Made by a program: the position numbers and the translations under genes | Shown here: piece by piece, positions 10,130 through 21,367 of the stretch | Numbering within the stretch: position 1 is the first letter of the stretch | Layout: each line of letters begins with the position of its first letter | NCBI RefSeq assembly: GCF_963966145.1 | Contig: NC_091052.1 | Span: 10,974,001 to 11,038,000 of the forward strand | Reading direction: 5' to 3' | Origin: Tenebrio molitor | Taxonomy: Eukaryota > Arthropoda > Insecta > Coleoptera > Tenebrionidae | DNA: 64,000 bases | The notes under the pieces: model-generated | Told to the model about the DNA's origin: nothing | The model's database searches: none | The model's input: the letters and a program-made list of their open reading frames with translations, nothing else

Positions 10130-13100
10130 ATGGCTCACATAGTTAAGAAAAGGCATGGGCACCGTCAGAAATCTAAGGCTAAGGTGCAGAGGCCCGACCA
10201 CCAGATAGCCCCGAAAATAATCAAAGAAAAATCCGTTGTTTGGCGTGTGATAGCCCCATTCGTCACCGTCCCGAAGAAAAACAAAGAACAAGTAGAAGAT
10301 GAACAATTCAGCTTTTACCTTAAGAAGAAACCCGCCGTTCTCATACGCGACCTGTCGTCTTTTATGTCAGATAGTGTCGACTTGCCTTCGCTGTTCCACG
10401 AAACGTCCGACGTCTTGAAAAAAGTCACCAAAGCGTCGTGGGTCACTCTGTATTTGGTCGACAGAGCGACCAACGAGATCTACCAGAGCCAGAGCTTTGC
10501 AGTTAAGGATCGGCACAGAGTGAAGTGGAAAATAGAAGATGGCTCGATCGTGGCGGCTTACGTGGCCAACATCAAAGAGTATGTGCTGGTGGAGGACGTC
10601 TTCATGGACGGAAGATTCTCCGAAGGAGTAGGATATGAAGGCAACACTCGCACAAGTGGTAAATCATCAAAATGACGTGATTATCGTAGGAAGCACCGTC
10701 CCCAAGTCGGTCCTGTGCATTCCCGTGGTCACTCCAGACGGCGACTGCTTCGCTGTCATCGAGCTGGTGCGGTCGATCTACAAGAACGCGTTCACACTCG
10801 ACGACCTGAGAATCTGCGTGATGGTAACCTCGTGGATGGGAGTCGCCATCCACCAAAACCAAGAACGACTGGCTCTGAAGAGGCAGCAAGAACTGAACGA
10901 CTACCTCCTCGATTTGATCAAGTGTTACTTCGAAGACCACGTCCTCATGGAGAAGTTGATGAGCGAAGTGGTTGTACGTATCAGCATAAATAAAGACAGC
11001 ACGCGCTGATGTTCTTGCAGAAATTCGCCAAAATCACCCTCGGAGCCGAACGCGGCTCCTTCTTCATCATCGACCCCGACAGCGACGAGATGGTGGCGCA
11101 TCTGTTCGACGAAGGAGGCGAAACCGAAAGCGGCGGTGGCGGCGGCAAGAAGGTCCGCTTCTCCAAAGAGAGAGGAATCGCGGGTCTCGTGGCGAGAACG
11201 GGAGTCACGGTCAACATAAAAGACGCCTACAACGACAGCAGGTTCAACAAGGAGATCGATCAAAAGACCGGATTCATAACGCGCTCGATCTTGTGCATGC
11301 CCATCCTGGGCTCACAAGGCATTCTAGGTGTCGTCCAAGTCGTCAACAAGAGGAACGGCGGTTGCTTCTCGAGCAATGACGAAAATTTGTTCAAGACTTT
11401 CTCGTTGTATTGTTCGTTGGCTGTGCATTACACCAACGTCCACACACAAATTCATAGGCAGCGACATTTGAACGAAGTGATTCTGAGATTAGTTCGTCTT
11501 CAACAAATACCCTGTATACATGACTATATTTACTTCGTAGAAAACCCTCGTGTAAAAATTCCGCCGGACTTTGATTCGTAAGAGAGTCCCGCAAGTCGGC
11601 TTTATCACTTCGCTTTCAGTTTCAGCTGGTACATCAACAGTACAGACGAGGTGGATATAATGCCTCAGTACATCCTCTACATGATTTTCCAGCTGATCAG
11701 CGTTTCAGAAATCGACGTGAAATGTCTCATGAAGTTCATTTTGACCGCGAGAAAATTTTACAGAGACATTCCGTATCACAACTTCGAACATGCCTTTAAT
11801 GTGTGCCATTGTATGTACGTCATCTTAAAAAGAAATTTCGAGAAATTCTCAAAATTAGAAGTAAGTAAACAACGCGTCACGTGGTTTTTCTCAGATGAAA
11901 ATCAACAAATTCCAGGTCAAAGCGTTATTGATAGCATGCGTCTGTCACGATATAGACCACGTGGGTTTAACCAACAACTTCTTGCAACTGATAAGGGATG
12001 ATTTGGCCCTGCTGTATGAAACATCGATTCTTGAAAATCACCACTGGCAAACCACCCACATGCTGTTGAAAGACTACGATATCTTCACGAATTTCACCGA
12101 ACAAACGACCAAGTTATTCTATCAGGAAATACACAAAGCCATCCTGGCTACAGACTTGGCTTTATATTTTGAGAGTCGAGTGCGTTTGATTAGACTGTAC
12201 AATTCGAAAACTTTCAGCTGGGTTGACCACTCTCATCGTGATATCATCAAGTCCATCATGATGAACACGTGCGATCTGTCAGGACAATGCAAACCGTTTT
12301 TAGCCGCCAGAAGGATAACGGACTGTCTTTATCGTTAGTATAACCACATGCACAACAACAACAAAAAAAGAGGCAAAGGAGTCTACAGAAAGCAAAACCT
12401 GTCATAAAGAGAGGTTAAAATATCATTTCAATTTCGAAAATCACGAATGTTTCGTATTTTCGAGTGAACCATTTTGTTCGTTCACGTTAAAATGTCAAGT
12501 GTCACAACTGACACGTCACAGTTGTTTATAAAGTTACGTCTAACCTTTTCAGAAATTTTGTTTTCCATAGCCGCCTCTTATCTCTTTTTTGTTGATCGTA
12601 TTATAATAATTATACAGGATGATTCTGAAATAAGTTTGGAAAAAAATGGAGTATCCTTGACACCAAATAATTATGCGTAAATGACTTTTGGGGAATACAA
12701 AAGGATGGAAATTACCATTGTTACATCAACTCCACAATAAAGTAGTAGGTGCAAGCACATTCCTTTGTAAATGTTTCTATGGAAATGATCGAAAAGAATA
12801 ATATCACGTTTGTGATTGACGGGCACCTTTCAACTTTGATCATCATTGTTGCTAAACTACCAGGATAATCAATTAATCACCTTTAACGCAGCAGCGTACT
12901 TGCAATTTTTACCAAATTTTCAATCATTTGTATCTCGAAAACGAAAAAACTTTTATAAGAAATTTTTTTTGTCTATGACTTCTTCTCATCGTCACCAATT
13001 ATTGTTTTTTTTTCCAAACTTATTTCAGAATTACCCTGTATAACCTCACTCTTTTTACAAAATTGTTTCAGGCGAATTTTATCGGCAGGGGGACATGGAA

Positions 13101-13396
13101 AAAGAACTGGGAGTGTGTCCGTTGTCGGTGATGGACAGGGACAAGGAACTCTGCATTCCCGAAGATCAGATCCGATTCTTGAACGTTGTTGTTATACCTT
13201 GTGTTGAACTCTTGCGTGCTATGTTACCAAACACGAGAGAACTGAATTCAGGAGCTTTGTAATGACTCTCACTGTTGAAATATTTTTAAACAAAGCTTTT
13301 TGTAGATTGTTACGCGCGACTTGGCAAGATATACTAGACACACGGGGTAAGAAAATTTGGCGTCAAGATGATTCTATTGTTAGTACGTATCAATAA
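10130..13396 (+). CDS. PDE10-like dual-GAF cyclic nucleotide phosphodiesterase, copy 1
   Basis: Hydrolyses cAMP and/or cGMP; soluble enzyme with two regulatory GAF domains. Exons: 10130-10640, 10690-10973, 11021-11577, 11620-11860, 11916-12333, 13072-13258, 13306-13396, giving 762 aa. The basic N-terminus leads into GAF-A (with YVLVEDVFMDGRF and SVLCIPVVTPDG), the linker QELNDYLLDL, and GAF-B with RGIAGLVARTGVTVNIKDAY and an NK-F-DE signature (NKRNGGCFSSNDE). The catalytic domain has YHNFEHAFNV and the metal-binding signature CHDIDHVGLTN, plus the invariant Gln in PEDQIRF. The GAF sequences resemble PDE10A more than PDE5, 6 or 11. First of three tandem copies in the same orientation. The intron at 10641-10689 begins with GC rather than GT. 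The 738-nt intron 12334-13071 carries a MITE. It lacks one intron present in copies 2 and 3, before the short exon linking GAF-B to the catalytic domain. Confidence 0.92.
12611..13042. mobile_element. MITE-like element in PDE copy 1 intron
   Basis: About 432 bp bounded by roughly 36-bp terminal inverted repeats. The left end reads TATACAGGATGATTCTGAAA and the right end is its near-perfect inverted copy (two mismatches). The TA at each edge suggests a TA target site. No transposase frame. It nearly fills the enlarged intron of PDE copy 1; the matching introns in copies 2 and 3 are about 50 nt. Confidence 0.8.
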
Positions 13397-13559
13397 AATT
13401 CATCAATAAAGACGCTTTGTACTTGAGCGTTTTATTTAATCCTGTTTCCCTGAAATTTTAATCAAGTTGTTCCGCAGAACAATTTGTTTCTAGTTTGATT
13501 GACAGCGTCATTTACTTAATCTCTTTTGCGAATATACACATATTTTACAATTTCCTAAA

Positions 13560-16201
13560 ATGCCGAAAGTTACTAGTAAAGTGGCGAAGAAAATTCTCTC
13601 AGCCCACACCGATGAAGGAAAACAAATCGTCCCAACAGATCTTCCGATCAGTGACAAGGCGACGAAACGCGTGATCGCGCCTTTTGTGCGGATCGTGCGA
13701 AAAGGTCAGAAGCCCCATGAAGTCGAAGAAAGCAAACATTTCACTTTTTACCTCCAGAAGAAACCAAGCGTTCTCATTCGAGACTTGTCTTCGTTTCTGT
13801 CTGATAGTGTCGATTTGCCTTCGTTGTTGCACGAGACTGCTGAGGTCTTGAAAAATGTGACAAAAGCTGCAGGAGTGACTCTATACATGATGGATCCTAC
13901 ATCGAACGAGATCTATCAGAGTCGCAAGACTCCGCTCCCTGACAGGCAAAAAATCAGGTGGAAGATTCAAGAAGGGACAACTACCGCAGCGTACGTTGCC
14001 TACAAGAAGGATTACGTGTTGGTGGACGACATTCTCGAAGACGACAGATTTCCGGAAGGGATAGGATATGAAAGTATGCAAATATTTTGTGTTGTTGGTG
14101 ACACGACGATTTGTATTGTAGGTGAGAGAGTTAAATCGGTCTTGTGCGTTCCTGTGGTCACCCCCGATGGAGCTTGCTTCGCCGTGATAGAGTTGCACAA
14201 GCAACTGTTCGACAATCCCTTTTCTAAAGACGACTTAAAAATTACTCTCATAGTGACGGGATGGATGGGAGCGGCTATTCACCAAAACTCTCGAAGACTG
14301 GCGCTCCAGAGGCAGCAAGAACTCAACGACTACTTGCTCGACTTGACCAAGTGCTACTTCGGCGAAACTGTGGTCATGGAGAAGATGATATCGGAGATTG
14401 TGGTGAGTACCAAGAATCAGACTTGGAGGCTTCTTTCAATCGTTGCAGAAATTTGCCAAAGTAACACTGAACGCCGAACGAGGTACCTTCTTCATAATAG
14501 ACAGAGACAGCGAAGACTTAATCGCCGATCTGTTCGACGAAGGTGACGAAGAGAACAAAGAAGGCGCCCCTCAATACAAGAAGGCCCAGAAAGTTCGCTT
14601 CGCCAAAGAACGTGGAATCGCCGGGTTGGTTGCAAGAACGGGGATCACAGTCAACGTCAAAGACGCTTACAAAGACACCAGATTTAACAAGGAGATTGAC
14701 CAGAAGACCGGTTTTATTACAAGATCTATACTTTGTATGCCCATAATGGGAGTAGAAGGGATTTTGGGTGTGGTCCAAGTTGTAAATAAGAAGAGCGGTG
14801 GTAGTTTTTCAAGCACCGACGAGATTTTGTTCAAAACTTTTTCGGTGTATTGCGCTTTAGCTTTGCGCTACACTAAAGTGACGAAACAGTTGCACAACAC
14901 TGTAACGAAACGACGACTCTACTCCACTCGCTTCATTTTTTCCTTTTTAGAAACAACTGAACAATTGCTTTTTGAAAATGTTGCACCTCCAACAGAATCC
15001 TTGCGTCCACGACATCGTGAATTGTTTACACAACACTCAAGTGACAATTCCTTCAGGATTTGACCAGTAGGTGGTTTGTGATGCGCTACCAAAAATGACA
15101 AATCTTTTGTAGATTCAGTTGGTACATCAATACAGAAGATCACTTCAAAATGCCCCAGCTGTGCCTGTACATGATGTTACAAATAATGAAACCCACCGAA
15201 CTCGACTTGGAACGTGGCATGCAGTACATTCTCTCCGTGAAAAAATTCTACAGAAGAAACCCCTACCACAACTTCGAGCACGCTTTCAACGTCTGCCACT
15301 GCATGCACCTCATGCTTAAGCGCAATCCAAGAGTGTTTACGCATATCGAAGTATTGAAAAAAAAACACGAGACGAACTGTGAACTGTTGAGTTTCAGGCG
15401 AAAGGACTTATCGTCGCTGCTTTGTGCCACGATCTAGACCATGGAGGTTTTACTAACAATTTTCTTGAACTAACGAAGGACGATTTATCGTATCTGTATG
15501 AATCTTCGATTTTGGAAAATCACCATTACTATGTGGCCGCGCTCTTGTTGGAGAAGTGCAGAGTATTTATCGGTTTTACGCCCGAGGATTACGACACTTT
15601 GCGCAAGGAAATAAAAGACGCGATCATCGCGACTGATTTGCTGATATATTTCAAAAACAAATCAAAACTGGAGCACATCTGTAGCAAGAAAGAGTTTGAT
15701 TGGAACGATCAAGTGCATCGTACGTATTTGAAAGGTATCATGATGACTACTTCCGATCTCTCGGGAATGTGTAAACCGTTCTTGGTCTCCAAGAGAATCA
15801 CGGACAGTCTTTACGGTGAGGTTTGCCCGTTAGTTTGATTGGAACTGTTTAGAAGTCAAAGTTTTCAGCCGAATTCTATCGTCAAGGTGATTTGGAAAAA
15901 GAGATGGGTCTGTGTCCATTATCCATAATGGACAGAGAGAAGTCGCACAGTATTCCAGAGGATCAAGTCCAGTTTTTGACAATCGTCGCCTTGCCGTGTC
16001 TCGATCTCTTGAGACAACTTTTACCCAACACGGAGGTTCTGTACAATGATGCCAAGTAAGATCTTTCACTTTAAATAACAGGGATCACACAAATGTCCGA
16101 ACAGGTTATTAACTTCGACTTGGCAAGACATAATTGACGTAAGAGGGAAAAAGTGTTGGCGTCAAGATGACTCCATAGTAGAGAAACGATATAATTATTA
16201 A
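13560..16201 (+). CDS. PDE10-like dual-GAF cyclic nucleotide phosphodiesterase, copy 2
   Basis: Same architecture as its neighbours: N-terminal extension, GAF-A, GAF-B, class I PDE catalytic domain. Exons: 13560-14073, 14122-14402, 14449-14901, 14951-15066, 15113-15350, 15398-15815, 15869-16055, 16105-16201, giving 767 aa. Motifs: SVLCVPVVTPDG (GAF-A), RGIAGLVARTGITVNVKDAY (GAF-B), YHNFEHAFNVCHCMH and CHDLDHGGFTNNF (metal-binding histidines and aspartates), PEDQVQF (substrate Gln). Exon lengths 281/116/238/418/187 are identical to copy 3, with intron phases conserved, so the genes arose by tandem duplication. Only 163 bp separate it from copy 1, so its promoter must be compact or lie inside the upstream gene. 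The C-terminal tail (KKCWRQDDSI) closely matches that of copy 1. Confidence 0.93.
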
Positions 16202-16418
16202 ATAAATAATGCAAATGTAACTGAAATAAATAGAACAAATAAAGCAATTGTCAGTGTGTGAAGTGTTGAAAATAACTGTCAACAACTGTCAACCGACATT
16301 TTTGAATTTTTAAGATCGAGTCGTCATGGAAAACAAACGCCAGTTGTTATTTATACTTCAAATACTTGTCATTTGCTATTTCAAATTTATTTTTTATTGA
16401 GAGAGCTATTGCTTAAAA

Positions 16419-19033
16419 ATGGTGGAAACCTCAGTTCGAACGTACGAAAGGGACCCAGGATATGAATCTCCTACGACGAGGAGTATCGAGAGTAGTCCTC
16501 GTCAATTCAGGTCCCCTTATGGCAGACGCGCTCAGAACATACCAGGAGAAGACAGACTGTTCAGTTTCTTCCTGCAAAAGACGCCCAGCGTGCTTCTTAG
16601 GGAGCTATCGTCTTTTCTGACCGATAGCGTAGACCTACCGTCACTGCTACACGAGACGTGTGATGTCTTAAAAAATGTAACCAAAGCCTTTGGGGTCACT
16701 TTGTACATGGTAGATTCTTCAACCAACGAGATTTATTTGACGCGTAAATTAGAAAGGCCCAAGACGAGGTGGAGGATCCAAGAAGGTACAATTGTTGCGG
16801 CTTTTGTCGCCAATAGAAAGGAGTACGTCATGCTGGACGATGTCGTCCGCGACGAACGCTTCCCGGAAGGAATAGCGCGGAAAGGTGTACATTTTTATGT
16901 AGGAAGAGCAGAATGTGACTTTGAAAGTTTCAGGTGACGCCATCAAGTCGGTACTGTGCGTACCCGTGGTGACTCCAGACGGAGAATGTCTTGCTGTGAT
17001 TGAACTGTACAGGCAGGTAAACCAAGGTTCTTTCTCTAAAGACGACTTGAAAATCACCATCGTGGTGACCGGCTGGATGGGGGCTGCCATCCATCAAAAC
17101 CAGCAAAGAGTGGCCCTCAAGAAACAACAAGAACTGAACGAGTACCTCCTCGACTTGACCAAAAACTACTTCTCTGACACCGTAATGATGGAGAAAATGA
17201 TTTCAGACGTGGTCGTAAGTGCAGCAATCGAGATTTGCATGTATCTCGACAGTTTTGATTTTGTAGAGGTTCGCCAAGCAAACTCTTGGTGCAGAACGCG
17301 GTTCGTTTTTCATCATAGACAAAGAAAACGACGAGTTGGTGGCAGACTTGTTCGACGAAGGGATAGACGAGCAGGACACCGGTTTGCACAAGAAAAACAC
17401 GAAAATTCGATTCGGCAAAGAACGAGGGATCGCGGGACTGGTGGCGAGAACAGGAGTCGCCGTCAACATCAAAGACGCCTACAACGACCCCCGATTCAAC
17501 AAGGAGATCGATCAGAAAACTGGGTTCACCACAAAATCGATACTGTGCATGCCCATAATGGGCGTGGAGGGAATTCTGGGAGTGGTGCAAGTTGTCAATA
17601 AAAAAAACGGTGGATATTTTACGGGTACGGACGAGAATCTATTCAAAACGTTCTCGGTGTATTGCGCCTTAGCACTACACTACACCAAAGTCAACCTCGA
17701 GATGAACAAGATGGTATTTTTTTTAAAACCTTGAAGCCGGCCTTCAAACGGTTGTTTCAGATGCACGTCAGCAACGTGTCCTTGAAACTGCTACGGCTGC
17801 AGCTGAAACCGTGCGCACACGACGTCGACGACTTCATCCACCACCCCGATCCGAAGATCCCGCCAGATTTCTATCAGTGGGTGTCTCTACGGAAACACCG
17901 AGACGCAACCAATTTTGTTCGATCGATTTCAGATTCAGCTGGTACATTAATTTGAATTCGTTCTCGCAAATGCCGCAGTACTGCCTCTACATGATCCTGC
18001 AAGTGGTCCACGTGTCTGAAATCAACGTAAAAAACATGATGCAGTTCATTCTTTCGGCGAGGAAGCTGTACAGGACCAATCCGTACCACAACTTTGAGCA
18101 CGCGTTCAACGTGTGCCACTGTATGCACGCGATTTTACGGCGCAACCTGAAAAAATTTTCAGTCATCGAAGTATTAACAAACGGGAGAAAAACAACAAAA
18201 GTGATCGGGTTATTTTCAGTTGAAAGCGCTGATAATAGCGGCGCTGTGCCACGATTTGGACCACGGAGGATTCACCAACAATTTCTTGCAACTGATCAAC
18301 GACGACCTGGCACAGCTTTACGACGAGTCGTTCTTGGAAAATCACCACTTTCGCGTGACCATGACCATACTGAATGACTGCGAGATTTACAGCAACTTGT
18401 CGGAGAACACCTACAAAATCATCTCGAAGGAAATCAAAGAAGCCATACTGGCCACGGATCTGGCGTTGTACTTCAAGTTCAGGGCGAAACTGGCCCAGAT
18501 TTGCAACGACAGCGTCTTCGACTGGGGCAATCCGACGCACCGCAGCTTCGTCAAAGCCATAATGATGACGAGCTGCGATCTCTCGGGTCAATGCAAGCCG
18601 TTCTTCGTGGCCAAGAGGATCACCGACAACCTTTACCGTATTGTTGATCGGTTTTGATTTGTCACGATTCACACGGATCAATTTAAGGCGAGTTTTATCA
18701 TCAAGGTGACATGGAAAAAAAGATGGGGTTGCACCCCTTGTCGATCATGGACAGGGAGAAGCAACACACGATACCCGAGGATCAAGTGCAATTTTTGACT
18801 ATCGTGGTTATTCCATGCGTCGACTTGTTGAGGGTTGTGTTACCCAACACTGACGATCTGTACAATGAGGCCGTGTAAGAACTAGATAGAGCGTGCCAAA
18901 GTTCTTTGGTGCTTCTTGAAGCGTTCGCAATGAAAGAGCATTTTATTGTTTCAGAACGCTGCGAAACACGTGGCAAGAAATGAAAACACGTGGAAAGGAT
19001 GGCAAAGACGGTGCGGTCAAAATGAATGTATAG
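16419..19033 (+). CDS. PDE10-like dual-GAF cyclic nucleotide phosphodiesterase, copy 3
   Basis: Third tandem copy. Exons: 16419-16884, 16934-17214, 17267-17713, 17761-17876, 17933-18170, 18220-18637, 18688-18874, 18955-19033, giving 743 aa. GAF-A (SVLCVPVVTPDG), GAF-B (RGIAGLVARTGVAVNIKDAY, then NKKNGGYFTGTDE) and catalytic domain (YHNFEHAFNVCHCMH; CHDLDHGGFTNNF; PEDQVQF) are all intact, so it should be active. Its N-terminus differs most from the other two and is rich in Arg/Ser/Pro, which could change localisation. The C-terminus is also different: it ends in a Lys/Gly/Asp-rich tail instead of the RQDDSI block shared by copies 1 and 2. The acceptor of exon 7 (TTTAAG) is weak in pyrimidines but the phase and homology support it. 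AATAAA follows at about 19052. Confidence 0.92.
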
Positions 19034-19390
19034 TTCCGAAGTGATATAAATAAATTTATTTGAGTAAATACATAACTGACATAATCTATACATAAAGCCT
19101 AGTATTTCACAAGAGATAGCATGGAATCAAACACTTTTCATATTAAACTTATATTTTTTTTTTGTCTAAATTCATCGATTTAGTTTTGAAAATATAACAG
19201 GCTTCATTTCATCTTAAAAAACTACCAATCATAACATATACAATCATACATACATAATTTTTGAGAATAGAGAAAAAAGATTATAATAAAGTACTTAATT
19301 TTAATTTAAAACGTGTGAAACTTGCAGCAGCAATACATATAAAATGAAAGGATGGAATTTAAAGAATCTACTTATCCCATCTGTATTGGT
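19034..19390. other. Convergent 3' region between PDE copy 3 and Snx3
   Basis: 357 bp of AT-rich DNA where the plus-strand PDE gene and the minus-strand Snx3 gene end towards each other. It should contain both 3' UTRs. No ORF or repeat of note. Confidence 0.6.
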
Positions 19391-20448
19391 TTACGTATTG
19401 CGGATCTTACCGGGGACGTAATTTTTGTCAATGTGGGGCTCTTGCAAAAACATGTGTAAACAGCGCTCGTTTTGCGCTAACGGGTGTCCCGCAATCCTGA
19501 AATAAACCGGTCTCGTCAGATATCTACGTTATCTCTTTGTTGCGTTTTCTTTTAAAATTAATTCCAAAAAAGTCTACAGTGGCACAGTTGCTGTCTATAA
19601 TGGTGTTTTTGCAAAATAAGTCATTTTAATCGTTTTCACCTTTACATAACATTCAAAAAACGATAATATTCCGTTACATTTCCGCCGTTTTTTTCCTACA
19701 TATTTACATTACTTGATGATATATGTATTTAGTTTGCAATGATAAAAACTAAATTTTACATTTCATTTTGCTAAATATTACTCAATTACTTAAAATATAT
19801 TAATTTAGACCAAAGAGAAATGTGGAAATTGTAATTAACATAACTCGTGCAAGTGCACATGTACTTCACATATAAACATTATACTGTTGAGAAAATTTAT
19901 AAATAGTGGTGACCTCTATTTTAAATCATATTTGATCACCAGGAAAATTCTCAGAATATTGAAAATTTTATTTTGTAAATGGTAAAACTTACTTGTTGAT
20001 GAAAACTTCTAGGCCTTTCCTTCTCTCTTCAATAAAGTCTTCCTCAAAGATGCCGTCGTCGCCCCTAAAGGGCAACTGCCTCTTCCAGGCTTTTCCTGGT
20101 AGAGGCGGCACCACAATTTTACTATCCCTTTCCAATTCGTTCCTCAACCACTCAAAATCGCTGTACCTCCGCCTTACGCTCGATTCTTTGACTTTAAACA
20201 CCGGCAAATTCGTCTACAAGTGAATGTTTTTGAGTGGAATTGACAGTTGAGGGGGTGTCACCTCTACTTACTCTCATTTTCACTTCATAATCTGTGAAGC
20301 GTTTTTTCCCTACACCGATCGTGGTGACTGGATTGACCACGTCGATCTCTAAAAAATTCGCCGGGGCGGCGTATGCATCATCTAAAGTTTGCTTTTTCAC
20401 GTTTAATCTCCTTGTTGCTTCCACTGTCGCGTCTGATTCAGCCATCAT
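19391..20448 (-). CDS. Snx3: Sorting nexin 3 (SNX3)
   Basis: PX-domain protein that binds PI3P on early endosomes and works with retromer, for example in recycling Wntless. Exons on the minus strand: 20448-20272, 20213-19993, 19496-19391, giving 166-167 aa against about 162 in human SNX3. The protein is essentially all PX domain: NFLEIDVVNP, RFTDYEVKMR, then RRRYSDFEWLRNELER with the PI3P-binding Arg-Arg-Tyr, PPLPGKAW, and FRGDDGIFEEDFIEERR. The third exon, reading AGHPLAQNERCLHMFLQ and ending KIRNT, lies 496 nt downstream and was found by homology. Two consecutive ATG codons (20448 and 20445) are possible starts. It is divergent from TERT. Confidence 0.96.
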
Positions 20449-21367
20449 TATACCTGTTTACGCAACCGACATAAACTTACACCGACTTAAACTATTGTTC
20501 GTTTTCCAAAGCGGTGGCACCAAAATACTCACAATTTTATTAATAATTAGAGAGAATTAACTGAAACTTTAGGAGACAATTCACAACAAATCACTGACAG
20601 AAATGTCAAATTTTTCAAAGGTTTCAGGTTGATATTGCAGAAAACTGTCGAGTCACTAAACCAGTTTGCCGACTTACGATTAACCAATCACAACAGCAGA
20701 AACAAGCGGTGGATTTAACTTAAAAGAACCATAATTAAACTAAACATTGTGAAAACAGATTCATTTTCATTTTAAACAATGCGAAAAATTTGTGTTCTAC
20801 TTTTGTATTAGATTTGCAAATTGTAACGTTCAGAATACTCGTATTATTCACAATTCTACCATTCTGTCCGTTACAACTTTCAGCACGTGGTAAGGGCTAC
20901 GGTGTTGTTGTGTGAGTTCCCAGAAACATTACTTAATTTTTACAGAAAAGTTGTAGAAAATAGTGACTAGGGATTGTGCATTTACATGTGATTCCCCGTG
21001 TGAATTTCAGTAATATTTCACTGATCGGCGGGTATGTCATTAATGCTTCCTTCCACATTTGTTTTAAGTTCGGCGAGTAGGTAAGTACATTTTAAAAATT
21101 ACTGTTCCACCTTTTTTTTAAGCAAATAGTATTTTACAATTTATTTATTACATATTTGACTTCGAAAAATAACAATTTTACAGGAAAGTAAGTACGTACA
21201 GTTTAACTCGGTTAACTGGTTACTTTTTAGTTCCAGTGATTCCCATTTGGAACGAGTGGAACGGCGCTAGTTGTAAAAGGATTTATGCAATTGCTACATT
21301 CACTATAGTAAAGTAATTACCATACCAAAATCTACGAGAAATTTCATTCAATGAAAGGATCATTACC
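20449..21367. promoter_or_regulatory. Divergent promoter region between Snx3 and TERT
   Basis: 919 bp with a palindromic E-box CACGTG at 20884-20889. A possible 5' UTR intron for TERT is suggested by a GTAAGT donor near 21081 and an ATTTTACAG acceptor near 21182. No coding exon was recognised. Confidence 0.4.

Noticed and set aside
10659..10689. GT-AG intron of 31 nt in PDE copy 1
   Set aside because: Too short to splice, and it would leave extra residues where the paralogs have an exon junction; the GC-AG intron fits better.
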